NCBI RefSeq assembly: GCF_035751725.1
Contig: NZ_CP142104.1
Span: forward strand, 2,852,001-2,916,000
DNA length: 64,000 nt
Direction: 5' to 3'
DNA from: Pseudomonas frederiksbergensis
Lineage (GTDB): Bacteria; Pseudomonadota; Gammaproteobacteria; Pseudomonadales; Pseudomonadaceae
Within the stretch, counting starts at the first letter, position 1, and each line of letters opens with the position of its first letter. Below the pieces are notes generated by a model, which searched no databases, was not told the origin of the DNA, and worked only from the letters and a program-made list of their open reading frames with translations. The translations under genes and the position numbers were made by a program. Positions 24,896-34,361 of this stretch are shown piece after piece.

Positions 24896-25882
24896 ATGCG
24901 AACGGATTCGCCCCCAGCGGCGAAGCAGCGCGGCATGGCGGTCATCAGTGCCTTGCTGATTGCTGCCGTGGTAGCCGTCATCGCCGGCGGCATGCTGACC
25001 CGCCAGACCTTGTTCACCCGCAGCCTGGAAGCGGAGCAACTGCGCATCCAGGGGACGGCGCGATTGCAAGGCGGCCTGCAAGTGAGCCGTCAGTTGTTGT
25101 GGGACGCCCGCCAGCGAGATCCCCTGACGCGCTTCGGCCAGCCCTGGGCAAAACCGATCGTGATGCCGGGCTCCAACGGTGCCGACACACCATTCGAAGG
25201 GCAACTGGAAGATGAGCAGGGCAAGTTCAACCTGCGCAACCTGGTGACCCATGACCAGCTGGACCGGGAACAGCTGCGTGCCTTCGAGCGATTGTGCGAA
25301 CAACTCGGCGTCGCCGCCACGGTACGGGCGCGCATCGTCGAGCGCGTGCTGGCCGCTTACCCGCGCCAGATAAATCCTGGAGCAGCGCACCAAGCCTCGA
25401 TGGGCAGCACGTTCGACAGCGGCCGCAGCACCTCACCGGATGCAGCCGGCACAGCGTCGCCGCCGACCCGTCCCATGCTCCGCACGTTGCAAGACCTGGG
25501 CAGCGTCAAGGGCGTGACCCCGGCGCTGCTGGATACATTGGCCCCCTACGTCACGATCCTGCCGGCCAATACCTGGCTCAATGGCAACACCGCCAGCGCT
25601 ACGGTGCTGGCCGCCTACGTGCCGGGATTGTCCTTGCAGCGGGCCCAGGCGCTGGTCAAGGAACGCGATGGCGGCCACTGGTTCATCAACCGTGGGGATT
25701 TCGTCAATCGGCTGCGCATGCCGGAACTGGAAACCAGCGCGGTCAAGGTCGGCATCACCAGTGACTGGTTCCGCTTGCGAGGGCAGGCGCGCAGCGGCCA
25801 ACGGCGGGTTGAATTGATTGCCTTGCTGCAATGCGCCCAAGACCGATTGCCCCAGGTGATCTGGACACGGGTGGGCGCATGA
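24896..25882 (+). CDS. hxcX: Type II secretion minor pseudopilin GspK (HxcX)
   Basis: Protein of 328 aa from the ATG at 24896, five bases after AAGGA. Leader MRTDSPPAAKQRG precedes MAVISALLIAAVVAVIAGG, lacking Glu at +5 as usual for GspK. A helical-domain region follows (LEDEQGKFNLRNLVTHDQLDREQLRAFERLC), then LQDLGSVKGVTPALLDTLAPYVTILP and HWFINRGDFVNRLRM. It caps the pseudopilus tip. The stop overlaps hxcY as ATGA. Confidence 0.88.
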   Translation: MRTDSPPAAKQRGMAVISALLIAAVVAVIAGGMLTRQTLFTRSLEAEQLRIQGTARLQGGLQVSRQLLWDARQRDPLTRFGQPWAKPIVMPGSNGADTPFEGQLEDEQGKFNLRNLVTHDQLDREQLRAFERLCEQLGVAATVRARIVERVLAAYPRQINPGAAHQASMGSTFDSGRSTSPDAAGTASPPTRPMLRTLQDLGSVKGVTPALLDTLAPYVTILPANTWLNGNTASATVLAAYVPGLSLQRAQALVKERDGGHWFINRGDFVNRLRMPELETSAVKVGITSDWFRLRGQARSGQRRVELIALLQCAQDRLPQVIWTRVGA

Positions 25883-27057
25883 ACCGTTTACGGATTGCCC
25901 TGGCGCCGCTGGACGGCCTGGACGCGGACACGCCGCTGGCGTTTGCCTGGCTGGATCGCCAGGGCCAGGTGCGTGATGCCGGACGCAGCAGCCTGGGGAC
26001 GCTCGGCCAGGGCGCGAAGAACCAGGCCGTCGAATGTTACCTGCACCCGCGCGACAGCTTGCTGACCAGCCTGGAGATTCCGCCGCTGTCCGCCGCCAAG
26101 ATCACCGCCGCGGTGACATGTGCGGCCCAGGCCTTGATGCTCGGAGCCAGCGAGTCCATGCAGGTGGCCCACGGCCCGCGCGGTACCGACGGACAGGTGC
26201 CGGTCGCCTGGCTGGACCGTGACGCGCTGAGCCATCTGGGCCGGATCCTGCATTCGGCCGGCCTGAAACTGCGCGGCCTGTACCCGGCCGCCTACGCCTT
26301 GCCGGTGTTGGCCGGGCCGGTGGCCTGCATTGAAGACGGGCACTTGCTGGTGCGCCAGGGTGTGCAGCACGCCGTGGTCCAACCGCTGCTGGACGATGCG
26401 CTGGAGGAGTGGTTGCTGGAAATGGGCGCGGGGTTGCATTGGCTGGGCGAACCGCCCCGCCCGTCGATCGAGGGCTTGCCCGTCACGGACCGCTGGACCG
26501 GTGCGGCGCCGGGTTGGGGGCTGCACACCGGCCTGGCGCAGGGCAGGGCCGGACAGGGCGGCTGGGGACGCGCGGCGGGAATCTGCGCGCTGGCGGTGGC
26601 GGTGTGGGTGGTCGGGCTCAATCTTTATGCAGCCCGTGAAGCCGCCCAGGGCCAGCGGCTCAAGGCGCAGATGAGCCAGCGGGTCAAGCAGGCGTTTCCT
26701 GAGCTGCCGATGGTGCTCAATCCCTTGCAGCAGGCGCGCCAGCAAATCGCCGCGCGCCAGAGCGGTTCAGTGACGGACCCGGCGCAGCGCTTCGCCAGCC
26801 TCGTGCAGCAGGCGGGCAGCGCCATGCCGTTCATGAGCGGCAACGTACAGGAGCTGCTGTTCGAGAACGGTGAGTTGCGCTTGAAGGTCGCGGCCGAATC
26901 ACAAAAAAACACCCCGGCAGGCGATTGGAAAATACCCCTGGCCGAAGCCGGCATCGAGGTGGCCGCCGTCGATCAGGGCTGGACGCTGCGTGTGGCGCCC
27001 GCCGGGCAACTGGCGGCGGAACCTTCCGGCGAAACCTCGGGGGCGGACGATGAATAA
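25879..27057 (+). CDS. hxcY: Type II secretion inner membrane protein GspL (HxcY)
   Basis: Protein of 392 aa. The cytoplasmic N-terminal actin-like domain (about residues 1-230; ALAPLDGLDADTPLAFAWLDRQGQ, PRGTDGQVPVAWLDRD) binds the GspE ATPase. One membrane helix (AAGICALAVAVWVVGLNLYAAREA) is at about residue 232-255. A periplasmic ferredoxin-like domain contains AFPELPMVLNPLQQARQQIAARQ and VQELLFENGELRLKV. Overlaps both neighbours by a few bases. Confidence 0.85.
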   Translation: MNRLRIALAPLDGLDADTPLAFAWLDRQGQVRDAGRSSLGTLGQGAKNQAVECYLHPRDSLLTSLEIPPLSAAKITAAVTCAAQALMLGASESMQVAHGPRGTDGQVPVAWLDRDALSHLGRILHSAGLKLRGLYPAAYALPVLAGPVACIEDGHLLVRQGVQHAVVQPLLDDALEEWLLEMGAGLHWLGEPPRPSIEGLPVTDRWTGAAPGWGLHTGLAQGRAGQGGWGRAAGICALAVAVWVVGLNLYAAREAAQGQRLKAQMSQRVKQAFPELPMVLNPLQQARQQIAARQSGSVTDPAQRFASLVQQAGSAMPFMSGNVQELLFENGELRLKVAAESQKNTPAGDWKIPLAEAGIEVAAVDQGWTLRVAPAGQLAAEPSGETSGADDE

Positions 27058-27607
27058 GTTCTCGACGGGACGGCTCCAGGCGCGCTGGCAAGACCTTCGC
27101 ACACGCTGGCGTACAAGCTGGCAAGGCTTGGCTGCCCGGGAACGCCGCGCCGTTGCCCTGGCGGCGTTGGTGCTGGGCGGCGGGCTGACCTGGCTGACGC
27201 TGGTCGAGCCGCCGCTGAAAACCATCGCGTACTGGCAAGCCGAGACCCCGAAGCTGCGCTCGCAGACCGAAGCCCTCGAAATGCTGCTGCGGGACGTAGC
27301 CGGCCCGGCGCGTGGCCAGTCGTTGGAAATCAGCCTGCGCCAGGCCCTGGATGCCGGCGGCCTGGGCGAACGCTACCTGTTACAGCCGCCCAGCGCCGAT
27401 GCGCCGGGCACTTGGCAGCTCACCTTCACCGACGCACCGGCCGACGGTGTGATCGATTGGTTGCTCGGCAGCCCACGACAGTTTTCCCTGGAAGTGATCG
27501 AGGCCCGTCTGCAGCGCACGGCCCCGGTCAACTCCGACCCAACCCCCGGCACTCTGTCCGGAACCGTTCGCATGAATCAGGCGTCAAGCGCTAAGGAAGC
27601 TTCATGA
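27050..27607 (+). CDS. hxcZ: Type II secretion inner membrane protein GspM (HxcZ)
   Basis: Protein of 185 aa. Short cytoplasmic start (RWRTSWQGLAARERRAV), one membrane helix (ALAALVLGGGLTWLTLVEP) and a periplasmic domain with the GspM pattern QALDAGGLGERYLLQP and DAPADGVIDWLLGSPRQFSLEVIEARLQR. It pairs with GspL. It begins 8 bp before the hxcY stop and overlaps the hxcQ start as ATGA. Confidence 0.82.
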   Translation: MNKFSTGRLQARWQDLRTRWRTSWQGLAARERRAVALAALVLGGGLTWLTLVEPPLKTIAYWQAETPKLRSQTEALEMLLRDVAGPARGQSLEISLRQALDAGGLGERYLLQPPSADAPGTWQLTFTDAPADGVIDWLLGSPRQFSLEVIEARLQRTAPVNSDPTPGTLSGTVRMNQASSAKEAS

Positions 27608-29958
27608 AGGGGTGCAGATACCCGCGTCATTGGCGCAAGGCCGCGCCGCTGCTGTTGCTTGCATTGGGCGCGTGCAACAGCGCGCCGCCGGCATCTCAGC
27701 CACCCTTGCTGGTGGACAGCGAACTGGGCATGCCGCTGGGCAGTACCCAACGCAGCGGCGACGTGCTGCTGGACCGCCAGCGGGCCCAGGCGTCCCGCGA
27801 GCAGAAACCGCCGGTGCGACACCAGGTGGACCTGACGAGCCGCGCTCGCGAGCCGCGCAGCAGCCCGGCGCCCAATCCGTTGGGTGATCAACCGGTGACC
27901 TTGAATTTCGTCGAGGCCGATATCCAGGCCGTGGTGCGTGCCTTGTCCCGTTCCACCGGGCAACAGTTTCTGGTCGACCCGCGGGTCAAAGGCAACCTGA
28001 CCCTGGTTTCCGAAGGCCAGGTCCCGGCGCGCCAGGCCTACGACATGCTGCTCGCCGCGTTGCGCATGCAAGGTTTCAGCGTGGTGGACGTCGGCGGCGT
28101 TGCCCAGGTAGTGCCGGAAGCCGATGCCAAGCTGCTTGGCGGGCCGATCTACAGCGCCGACAAACCGGCCGGCAACGGCATGCTCACCCGCACGTTCCGC
28201 CTGCAATACGAAAACGCGGTGAACCTGATTCCGGTGCTGCGGCCGATCGTCTCGCCGAACAACCCGATCAACGCCTATCCCGGCAACAACACCATTGTCG
28301 TCACCGACTACGCGGAAAACCTGTCCCGCGTCGCCCAGCTCATCGAGGGTATCGATACCCCGAGCGCCATCGACACCGACGTGGTGCCGATCCAGAACGG
28401 CATCGCCGTGGACATCGCGCAGATGGTTTCCGATTTGCTGGAGACCCAGGGCGGCGACCAGACTCAGAAGATCAACGTGATCGGCGACCCGCGCTCCAAT
28501 TCGATCATCATCCGCGCCGGCAGCCCGGAGCGGACCGAGCTGGCGCGCAACCTGATCTACAAGCTCGACAACGCCCAGAACAACCCAAGCAACCTGCACG
28601 TGGTCTACCTGCGTAACGCCCAGGCCGGCAAGTTGGCCCAGGCCCTGCGCGGCTTGCTCACCGGGGAAAGCGAAAGCGAGGCAAGCGACAATTCGCGTTC
28701 GGTGCTCAGCGGCATGGGCGCCAGCACCAGCGGCCAGAGCAGCCAGGGCAACGAAAGCGGTACCAGCCCCGTGAGCGGTACTGCTTCGAGCAGTGGCAGC
28801 GGCTACGGCCAGGGCAGCAGCGGGCAAACATCCGCCACGACACAAAATGAACACAGCACGGCTTTCAGCGCCGGTGGCGTGACCATCCAGGCCGACGCTA
28901 CCACCAACACCTTGCTGATTTCCGCGCCGGACCCGTTGTACCGCAACCTGCGGGAAGTCATCGACCTGCTGGACCAGCGCCGCGCCCAAGTGGTCATCGA
29001 AAGCCTGATCGTCGAAGTTGGCGAGGACGATGCCAGCGAGTTCGGCGTGCAATGGCAGACCGGCAACCTTGGCGGCAGCGGCGTGATTGGCGGGGTCAAC
29101 CTGGGTGGCACGGGCCTTAATCTCAACGGCAAGACCAGCATCGACGTACTGCCCCAAGGCCTGAACCTGGGCTTGGTCAACGGCACCGTCGACATCCCCG
29201 GTATCGGCAAGATCCTCGACCTCAAGGTCCTGGCACGAGCGTTGAAGAGCAAGGGCGGGACCAACGTGCTGTCGACGCCGAACCTGCTGACCCTGGACAA
29301 CGAAGCGGCGAGCATTTTTGTCGGCCAGACCATTCCGTTCGTCAGTGGCAGCTACGTCACCGGTGGCGGCGGCACCAGCAACAACCCGTTCCAGACCGTG
29401 ACCCGCGAAGAAGTCGGCCTGAAGCTCAACGTCCGGCCGCAGATTTCCGAAGGCGGAACGGTCAAGCTCGACATTTACCAGGAGGTCAGCAGTGTCGACA
29501 ACCGCGCCTCCAGCACCACGGGCATCGTTACCAACAAACGCGCCATCGACACCAGCATCCTGTTGGACGACGGGCAGATCATGGTCCTCGGCGGATTGCT
29601 GCAGGACGGCTATAGCCAGAGCAACGACGCGGTGCCGTGGCTGTCGACCATACCCGGCATCGGTGCGCTGTTTCGCAACGAGCGGCGCCAGGTCACCAAG
29701 ACCAACCTGATGGTGTTCCTGCGCCCTTACATCATCCGCGACACGGCGGCGGGCCGCGGCATTACGCTGAACCGCTACGACTTCATGCGCCGCGCCCAAG
29801 GCCTGTTGCAACCGGAGCGTAGCTGGGCGCTGCCGGACGTGCAGGCGCCGCAACTGCCGGCGTCGGCCCGGGCGATTCCGGGAGCCGCGCCGATCAGCCC
29901 GCAGGCGCCACGGGCGGTGATCAAGGCGGTGCCTGCAACGGAGCCGGTCGGACGATGA
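27604..29958 (+). CDS. hxcQ: Type II secretion outer membrane secretin GspD (HxcQ), lipoprotein
   Basis: Protein of 784 aa. The lipobox LGAC makes Cys24 the likely lipidated residue; HxcQ of P. aeruginosa is a known self-piloting lipoprotein secretin, needing no GspS. N0-N3 modules: LNFVEADIQAVVRALSRSTG, VTDYAENLSRVAQLI, INVIGDPRSNSIIIRAG. A Ser/Gly-rich linker of about 50 residues lies near residue 365-420. The secretin core has QVVIESLIVEVGEDDASEFG, FVGQTIPFVSGS and VPWLSTIPGIGALFR. It forms the outer-membrane exit channel. Confidence 0.93.
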   Translation: MKGCRYPRHWRKAAPLLLLALGACNSAPPASQPPLLVDSELGMPLGSTQRSGDVLLDRQRAQASREQKPPVRHQVDLTSRAREPRSSPAPNPLGDQPVTLNFVEADIQAVVRALSRSTGQQFLVDPRVKGNLTLVSEGQVPARQAYDMLLAALRMQGFSVVDVGGVAQVVPEADAKLLGGPIYSADKPAGNGMLTRTFRLQYENAVNLIPVLRPIVSPNNPINAYPGNNTIVVTDYAENLSRVAQLIEGIDTPSAIDTDVVPIQNGIAVDIAQMVSDLLETQGGDQTQKINVIGDPRSNSIIIRAGSPERTELARNLIYKLDNAQNNPSNLHVVYLRNAQAGKLAQALRGLLTGESESEASDNSRSVLSGMGASTSGQSSQGNESGTSPVSGTASSSGSGYGQGSSGQTSATTQNEHSTAFSAGGVTIQADATTNTLLISAPDPLYRNLREVIDLLDQRRAQVVIESLIVEVGEDDASEFGVQWQTGNLGGSGVIGGVNLGGTGLNLNGKTSIDVLPQGLNLGLVNGTVDIPGIGKILDLKVLARALKSKGGTNVLSTPNLLTLDNEAASIFVGQTIPFVSGSYVTGGGGTSNNPFQTVTREEVGLKLNVRPQISEGGTVKLDIYQEVSSVDNRASSTTGIVTNKRAIDTSILLDDGQIMVLGGLLQDGYSQSNDAVPWLSTIPGIGALFRNERRQVTKTNLMVFLRPYIIRDTAAGRGITLNRYDFMRRAQGLLQPERSWALPDVQAPQLPASARAIPGAAPISPQAPRAVIKAVPATEPVGR

Positions 29959-29983
29959 AAACCGTGGCGATAGGGGGAGGCTC

Positions 29984-31402
29984 ATGAAAACCCTCCCATA
30001 CGCCTGGGCCAAGGCCCAGCGCCTGGTATTGCGTCAGTGTGAAGAAGGCGCGGTGCTGATGGTGTGCCCGTCGACGCCGGGCTGGTCCATCAGCGAGGTG
30101 CGTCGGCAATTTGGTGAGGTGCGGCTGGAGCGGGTGCGTGATGAAGAGCTCGATGGCCTGCTCAACACGGCCTACGCCGACACCGGCAGTGCCGCCGCCG
30201 TGGTGGGCGCGGCAGAGAACGAGGTGGACCTCGACCGGTTGATGCAGGACATCCCGGAAATCACCGACCTGCTGGATACCCAGGACGGCGCGCCCGTGAT
30301 CCGCATGATCAACGCCTTGCTGACCCAGGCCGCGCGGGACGAGGCCAGCGATATCCACATCGAGCCCTACGAAAGCCATTCAGTGGTGCGCTACCGGGTC
30401 GACGGCACGTTGCGCGACGTGGTCTCGCCGCGCAAGGCGTTGCACGGCGCGCTGGTGTCGCGGATCAAGATCATGGCCCAGCTCGACATCGCCGAAAAAC
30501 GCCTGCCCCAGGATGGGCGGATTGCCTTGCGCGTGGCCGGGCGACCGATCGACATCCGCGTTTCTACCGTGCCGACCGGCCATGGCGAGCGGGTGGTGAT
30601 GCGCCTGCTGGACAAACAGGCCGGACGCCTGCAATTGGAAACCCTGGGCATGGACCCCGGCGTGCTGGGCAAGCTCGATCACCTGATCCGCCAACCCCAC
30701 GGCATCGTCCTGGTCACCGGCCCCACCGGCAGCGGCAAGACCACCAGCCTCTACGCGGCCCTGGCCCGGCTGGATGCCAGCGTGCACAACATCCTCACGG
30801 TGGAAGACCCGGTGGAATACGACCTGCCGGGCATCAGCCAGATCCAGGTCAACGCCAAGATCGACATGACCTTCGCCCTGGCATTGCGGGCAATCCTGCG
30901 CCAGGACCCGGACATCATCATGATCGGTGAAATCCGTGACCTGGAGACCGCGCAAATCGCGGTTCAGGCTTCGCTCACCGGTCACCTGGTCCTGGCGACG
31001 CTGCACACCAACGACGCGGTATCGGCCATCAACCGCCTGATCGACATGGGCGTCGAACCCTTCCTCTTGGCCTCGTCGATGCTCGGCGTGCTGGCCCAGC
31101 GATTGGTGCGCCGCTTGTGTCCGCAGTGCAAACAACCCGACCCGGCCACGCCCGGCACCTGGCGGCCTGTGGGCTGCCCAAGCTGCAACCAGACCGGCTA
31201 CAGCGGCCGAACCGGTATTCATGAATTGTTCTGCATCGACGATGACATCCGCACGCTGATCCACCAGGGGGCAGGGGAGCAGGCCTTGCGCGCCGCCGCC
31301 CGCCAGGCCGGTATGTTCAGCATGCGCGAGGACGGCGAACGCTGGGTGCGCAGTGGCGCCACGGCCCCTGAAGAAATCCTGCGCGTGACACGGGACGCCT
31401 GA
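29984..31402 (+). CDS. hxcR: Type II secretion ATPase GspE (HxcR)
   Basis: Protein of 472 aa. The N1E part is short; Walker A GPTGSGKTT is at residues 246-254, the Asp box TLHTNDAVSA and Walker B-like IIMIGEIRDLETA follow, and the His box precedes VLATLH. A zinc-type CM motif is present as CPQC and CPSC (residues about 380-405). It drives pseudopilus assembly from the cytoplasm through HxcY. A GGGGGAGG site precedes the ATG; the stop overlaps hxcS. Confidence 0.93.
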   Translation: MKTLPYAWAKAQRLVLRQCEEGAVLMVCPSTPGWSISEVRRQFGEVRLERVRDEELDGLLNTAYADTGSAAAVVGAAENEVDLDRLMQDIPEITDLLDTQDGAPVIRMINALLTQAARDEASDIHIEPYESHSVVRYRVDGTLRDVVSPRKALHGALVSRIKIMAQLDIAEKRLPQDGRIALRVAGRPIDIRVSTVPTGHGERVVMRLLDKQAGRLQLETLGMDPGVLGKLDHLIRQPHGIVLVTGPTGSGKTTSLYAALARLDASVHNILTVEDPVEYDLPGISQIQVNAKIDMTFALALRAILRQDPDIIMIGEIRDLETAQIAVQASLTGHLVLATLHTNDAVSAINRLIDMGVEPFLLASSMLGVLAQRLVRRLCPQCKQPDPATPGTWRPVGCPSCNQTGYSGRTGIHELFCIDDDIRTLIHQGAGEQALRAAARQAGMFSMREDGERWVRSGATAPEEILRVTRDA

Positions 31403-32613
31403 TGAATCGCTATCGCTTCGAAGCCGCCGACGCCCAGGGCAAGATCGAGTCCGGACACTTGGAAGCCGACAGCCAGGGCGCCGCTTTCAGCCAGTTGCGC
31501 AGTCGTGGGTTGACGGCGTTGCAGGTCCAGCTCGAGCGCAACACCGAGCAAGCCACGGGCGGTGGCTTGTTCAGCGCCAAGCTCTCGGACAATGACCTGG
31601 CCTGGGCCACCCGGCAACTGGCGAGCCTGCTCGGAGCGAGCCTGCCACTGGAGGCAGCGTTGAGTGCGACGGTGGAACAGGCCGAGCGCAAGCACATCGC
31701 CCACACCCTGAGCGCGGTACGCGCCGATGTGCGCAGCGGTATGCGCCTGGCCGAAGCCCTGGCGGCGCGGCCCCGGGATTTTCCGGAGATCTACCGGGCG
31801 CTGATTGCCGCCGGTGAAGAATCCGGCGACCTGGCCCAGGTGATGGAGCGGCTGGCTGACTACATCGAGGAGCGCAACAACCTGCGGGGCAAGATCCTCA
31901 CGGCGTTTATCTATCCCGGCGTGGTGGGGCTGGTGTCGGTCGCCATCGTGATTTTCTTGCTCAGCTACGTGGTGCCGCAGGTGGTCAGCGCGTTTTCCCA
32001 GGCCCGTCAGGACTTGCCTGGCTTGACGTTGGCGATGCTCACCGCCAGTGACTTCATCCGGGCGTGGGGCTGGTTGTGCTTTGCCGTTCTGGCCGGTGGC
32101 TTCTGGAGTTGGCGTCTCTACCTGCGCAAGCCGGCGGCACGCTTGAATTGGCATGCACGGGTGTTGCGTCTACCGCTGATTGGGCGTTTTGTGCTGGGGC
32201 TCAACACCGCCCGTTTCGCCTCGACCCTGGCGATTCTCGGCGGCGCCGGAGTGCCCTTGTTGCGAGCGCTGGAAGCGGCACGCCAAACCCTCTCCAACGA
32301 CCGCTTGAGCCTCAGCGTCAGCGATGCCACCGCCAAGGTCCGTGAAGGCGTCAACCTGGCGGCGGCGCTGCGGGTGGAAAAAGTCTTCCCGCCGGTGCTG
32401 ATCCACCTGATCGCCAGCGGCGAAAAAACAGGCTGCCTGCCGCCGATGCTCGAACGCGCCGCGCAAACCCTGTCCCGCGACATCGAACGTCGCGCCATGG
32501 GCATGACCGCGCTGCTGGAGCCGCTGATGATCGTGGTCATGGGCGGGGTGGTGTTGGTGATCGTCATGGCGGTGCTGCTGCCGATCATCGAGATCAATCA
32601 GTTGGTGCAGTAG
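31402..32613 (+). CDS. hxcS: Type II secretion inner membrane platform protein GspF (HxcS)
   Basis: Protein of 403 aa with the duplicated T2SSF domain. Each half has the pattern of a helical cytoplasmic bundle and a membrane helix: LATRQLASLLGASLPLEAAL-type segment at the first (residues about 70-190) and RFASTLAILGGAGVPLLRALEAA at the second. Membrane segments: FIYPGVVGLVSVAIVIFLLSYVVP, WGWLCFAVLAGGFWSW and the C-terminal PLMIVVMGGVVLVIVMAVLLPI. Shares a base with the hxcR stop. Last hxc gene. Confidence 0.92.
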   Translation: MNRYRFEAADAQGKIESGHLEADSQGAAFSQLRSRGLTALQVQLERNTEQATGGGLFSAKLSDNDLAWATRQLASLLGASLPLEAALSATVEQAERKHIAHTLSAVRADVRSGMRLAEALAARPRDFPEIYRALIAAGEESGDLAQVMERLADYIEERNNLRGKILTAFIYPGVVGLVSVAIVIFLLSYVVPQVVSAFSQARQDLPGLTLAMLTASDFIRAWGWLCFAVLAGGFWSWRLYLRKPAARLNWHARVLRLPLIGRFVLGLNTARFASTLAILGGAGVPLLRALEAARQTLSNDRLSLSVSDATAKVREGVNLAAALRVEKVFPPVLIHLIASGEKTGCLPPMLERAAQTLSRDIERRAMGMTALLEPLMIVVMGGVVLVIVMAVLLPIIEINQLVQ

Positions 32614-32987
32614 CAAGGCGCGCCACAAAAGCTGCGAATAATTTTTCCAGCGCCACAACCCTCCCGAGCCTCGCCCGCAGCAAACTCGGGTTCCTCGTTC
32701 TGTCATGTTTGCTCGCCGCATGACCGCCTGCCGCCGACTTCGTTGACAACCCTTGCCGTATCCCCGCAAGACCGGCCTGAAACCACAGGCCAGGGCCCTC
32801 GGACACCCGAGAAAAAAACCTGGAAAACAGCCCTCAGCTCCCGAGGTTTTTTCCTTTATCTGTCACCGGAAACTGCGAATTTCTAACCCATGGCCTCACC
32901 CCACCGCCACCGGCACAGGACCGAGCGCCATGACGGCAAGCACGCGTAACCCAACCTACGTACGAACACGATGAAAGGAGATTCTTC
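32614..32987 (+). promoter_or_regulatory. 374-bp leader / promoter region of the lapA-like gene
   Basis: No coding region was seen. Visible elements: a perfect Pho half-site CTGTCAT at 32700-32706 and CTGTCAC at 32861-32867, neither with a clear second repeat; TTGACA at 32744; and an inverted pair AAAAAACCT (32813-32821) / AGGTTTTTT (32844-32852), which could form an attenuator-type hairpin ending in T6. GAAAGGAG lies 8 bp before the ATG. Confidence 0.4.
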
Positions 32988-34154
32988 ATGTTTAAGCGCA
33001 ACGTTCTCGCGGTATCCCTGACCCTCGCCGGCCTCTGCGCCGCTCAGGCCGCCATGGCTGATGTCAACGGCGGTGGTGCTACCTTGCCTCAGCCTCTGTA
33101 CCAGACTTCCGGCGTACTGACTGCCGGTTTCGCCCCTTACATCGGCGTGGGCAGCGGTGCCGGCAAGGCCGCTTTCCTGAACAACGATTACACCCGTTTC
33201 GTGCCTGGTGACACCAGCAAGAACGTGCACTGGGCGGGCAGCGATTCGAAGCTCTCCCAGGCTGAACTGAATGGCTACGTTACCAACCACGGTGCCGCTT
33301 GGGGTCCACTGATCCAGGTGCCTTCGGTCGCCACTTCGGTTGCCATTCCGTTCAACAAGACCGGCACTGCCAACGTTGACCTGAGCATCAACGAACTGTG
33401 CGGTGTGTTCTCTGGCCGCTTGACCGACTGGAGCGATATTACCGGTTCGGGCCGTACCGGTCCGATCGTCGTGGTTTATCGTGCAGAGAGCAGCGGCACC
33501 ACCGAGCTGTTCACGCGCTTCCTGAACGCCAAGTGCAGCGAGCCTAAAGGCACTTTTGCGATTACCACAAACTTCGCCTCCAGCCTCGGCAGTGCCCCTG
33601 CCGGTGCCTTGGCCGCCACTGGCAGTCAGGCTGTGATGGACCTGGTGAACGCAGGCGAAGGTCGCATCACCTACATGAGCCCGGATTACGCCGCTACTAC
33701 CCTGGCCGGTCTGGATGACGCTACCAAGGTTGCCCGCGTCGCCGGTGTTTCCCCAGCTCCTGCCAACGTATCGGCGGCTATCGCTGCTGTTCCAGTACCA
33801 GCCGCCGCCAACCGCGCCAACCCGAACGCCTGGGTGCCAGTGTTCGCCGCAACCACCAACCCTAACGATCCAAGCGTCGTGGTTTACCCAACCACCGGTT
33901 ACCCGATCCTGGGCTTCACCAACGTGATCTTCAGCCAGTGCTACACCGATTCAACCCAGACCACTCAGGTGCGCAACTTCTTCAGCCGCCACTACGGTTC
34001 GTTGGTCAACAACGATTCGGCCATCACTAACAACCGTTTCGTGCCACTGCCTTCGGCCTGGAAAACCGCCATTCGTGAATCCTTCGTCACCGCTTCCAAT
34101 GGCCTGAGCATTGGCAACACCAGCGTCTGCAACAACATCGGTCGTCCGTTGTAA
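32988..34154 (+). CDS. lapA: DING / PstS-like phosphatase, LapA-type Hxc substrate
   Basis: Protein of 388 aa. Signal peptide MFKRNVLAVSLTLAGLCAAQAAMA, mature start DVNGGGATLPQPLYQT: the DING signature with Val in place of Ile. Phosphate-binding type motifs: GVGSGAGKAAF, WAGSDSKL, YRAESSGTTELFTRF, as in PstS proteins. Four Cys may form disulfides. The position directly after hxcS equals that of lapA in P. aeruginosa, the low-phosphate alkaline phosphatase exported by Hxc. Phosphatase activity is inferred; a phosphate-binding role is the alternative. Codon use looks highly biased, suggesting strong expression. Confidence 0.8.
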   Translation: MFKRNVLAVSLTLAGLCAAQAAMADVNGGGATLPQPLYQTSGVLTAGFAPYIGVGSGAGKAAFLNNDYTRFVPGDTSKNVHWAGSDSKLSQAELNGYVTNHGAAWGPLIQVPSVATSVAIPFNKTGTANVDLSINELCGVFSGRLTDWSDITGSGRTGPIVVVYRAESSGTTELFTRFLNAKCSEPKGTFAITTNFASSLGSAPAGALAATGSQAVMDLVNAGEGRITYMSPDYAATTLAGLDDATKVARVAGVSPAPANVSAAIAAVPVPAAANRANPNAWVPVFAATTNPNDPSVVVYPTTGYPILGFTNVIFSQCYTDSTQTTQVRNFFSRHYGSLVNNDSAITNNRFVPLPSAWKTAIRESFVTASNGLSIGNTSVCNNIGRPL

Positions 34155-34183
34155 GCCCACGCTTGAACGACCCGCAATACCCG

Positions 34184-34216
34184 ATCAGCAACGGCGCAAG
34201 CCGTTGCTGATTTTTT
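34184..34216 (+). terminator. Strong Rho-independent terminator after lapA
   Basis: A perfect 12-bp stem ATCAGCAACGGC / GCCGTTGCTGAT with GCAA loop, followed by T5. It isolates lapA from pdtA. Confidence 0.93.
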
Positions 34217-34243
34217 GCATCACAGCCGTACCAACACAGCCAC

Positions 34244-34290
34244 ATGAAATTTTCATGACATCCGTTCGGTCCCGAGCGGTTGTAACCGCC
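34244..34290 (+). promoter_or_regulatory. pdtA promoter: Pho box plus ECF-type -35/-10
   Basis: The 18-mer at 34244-34261, read on the minus strand, is ATGTCAT-GAAA-ATTTCAT (6/7 and 5/7 to the Pho repeat). Two bases later comes GTTCGGT (34264-34270), 15 bp, then CCGCC (34286-34290). The same arrangement with identical spacing lies before phdA at 47258-47304. It is a candidate VreI promoter overlapped upstream by PhoB. Confidence 0.6.
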
Positions 34291-34361
34291 TATCCCCTAT
34301 AACCAACGCTGGCAGCCTGACAGCACCGCGTTGCGACCCCTTAAGAAGCGAACCCGGAAGG

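Noticed and set aside
27577..30012. 811-codon minus frame over hxcQ
   Set aside because: Antisense of a well-supported secretin gene; composition biased, no motifs.
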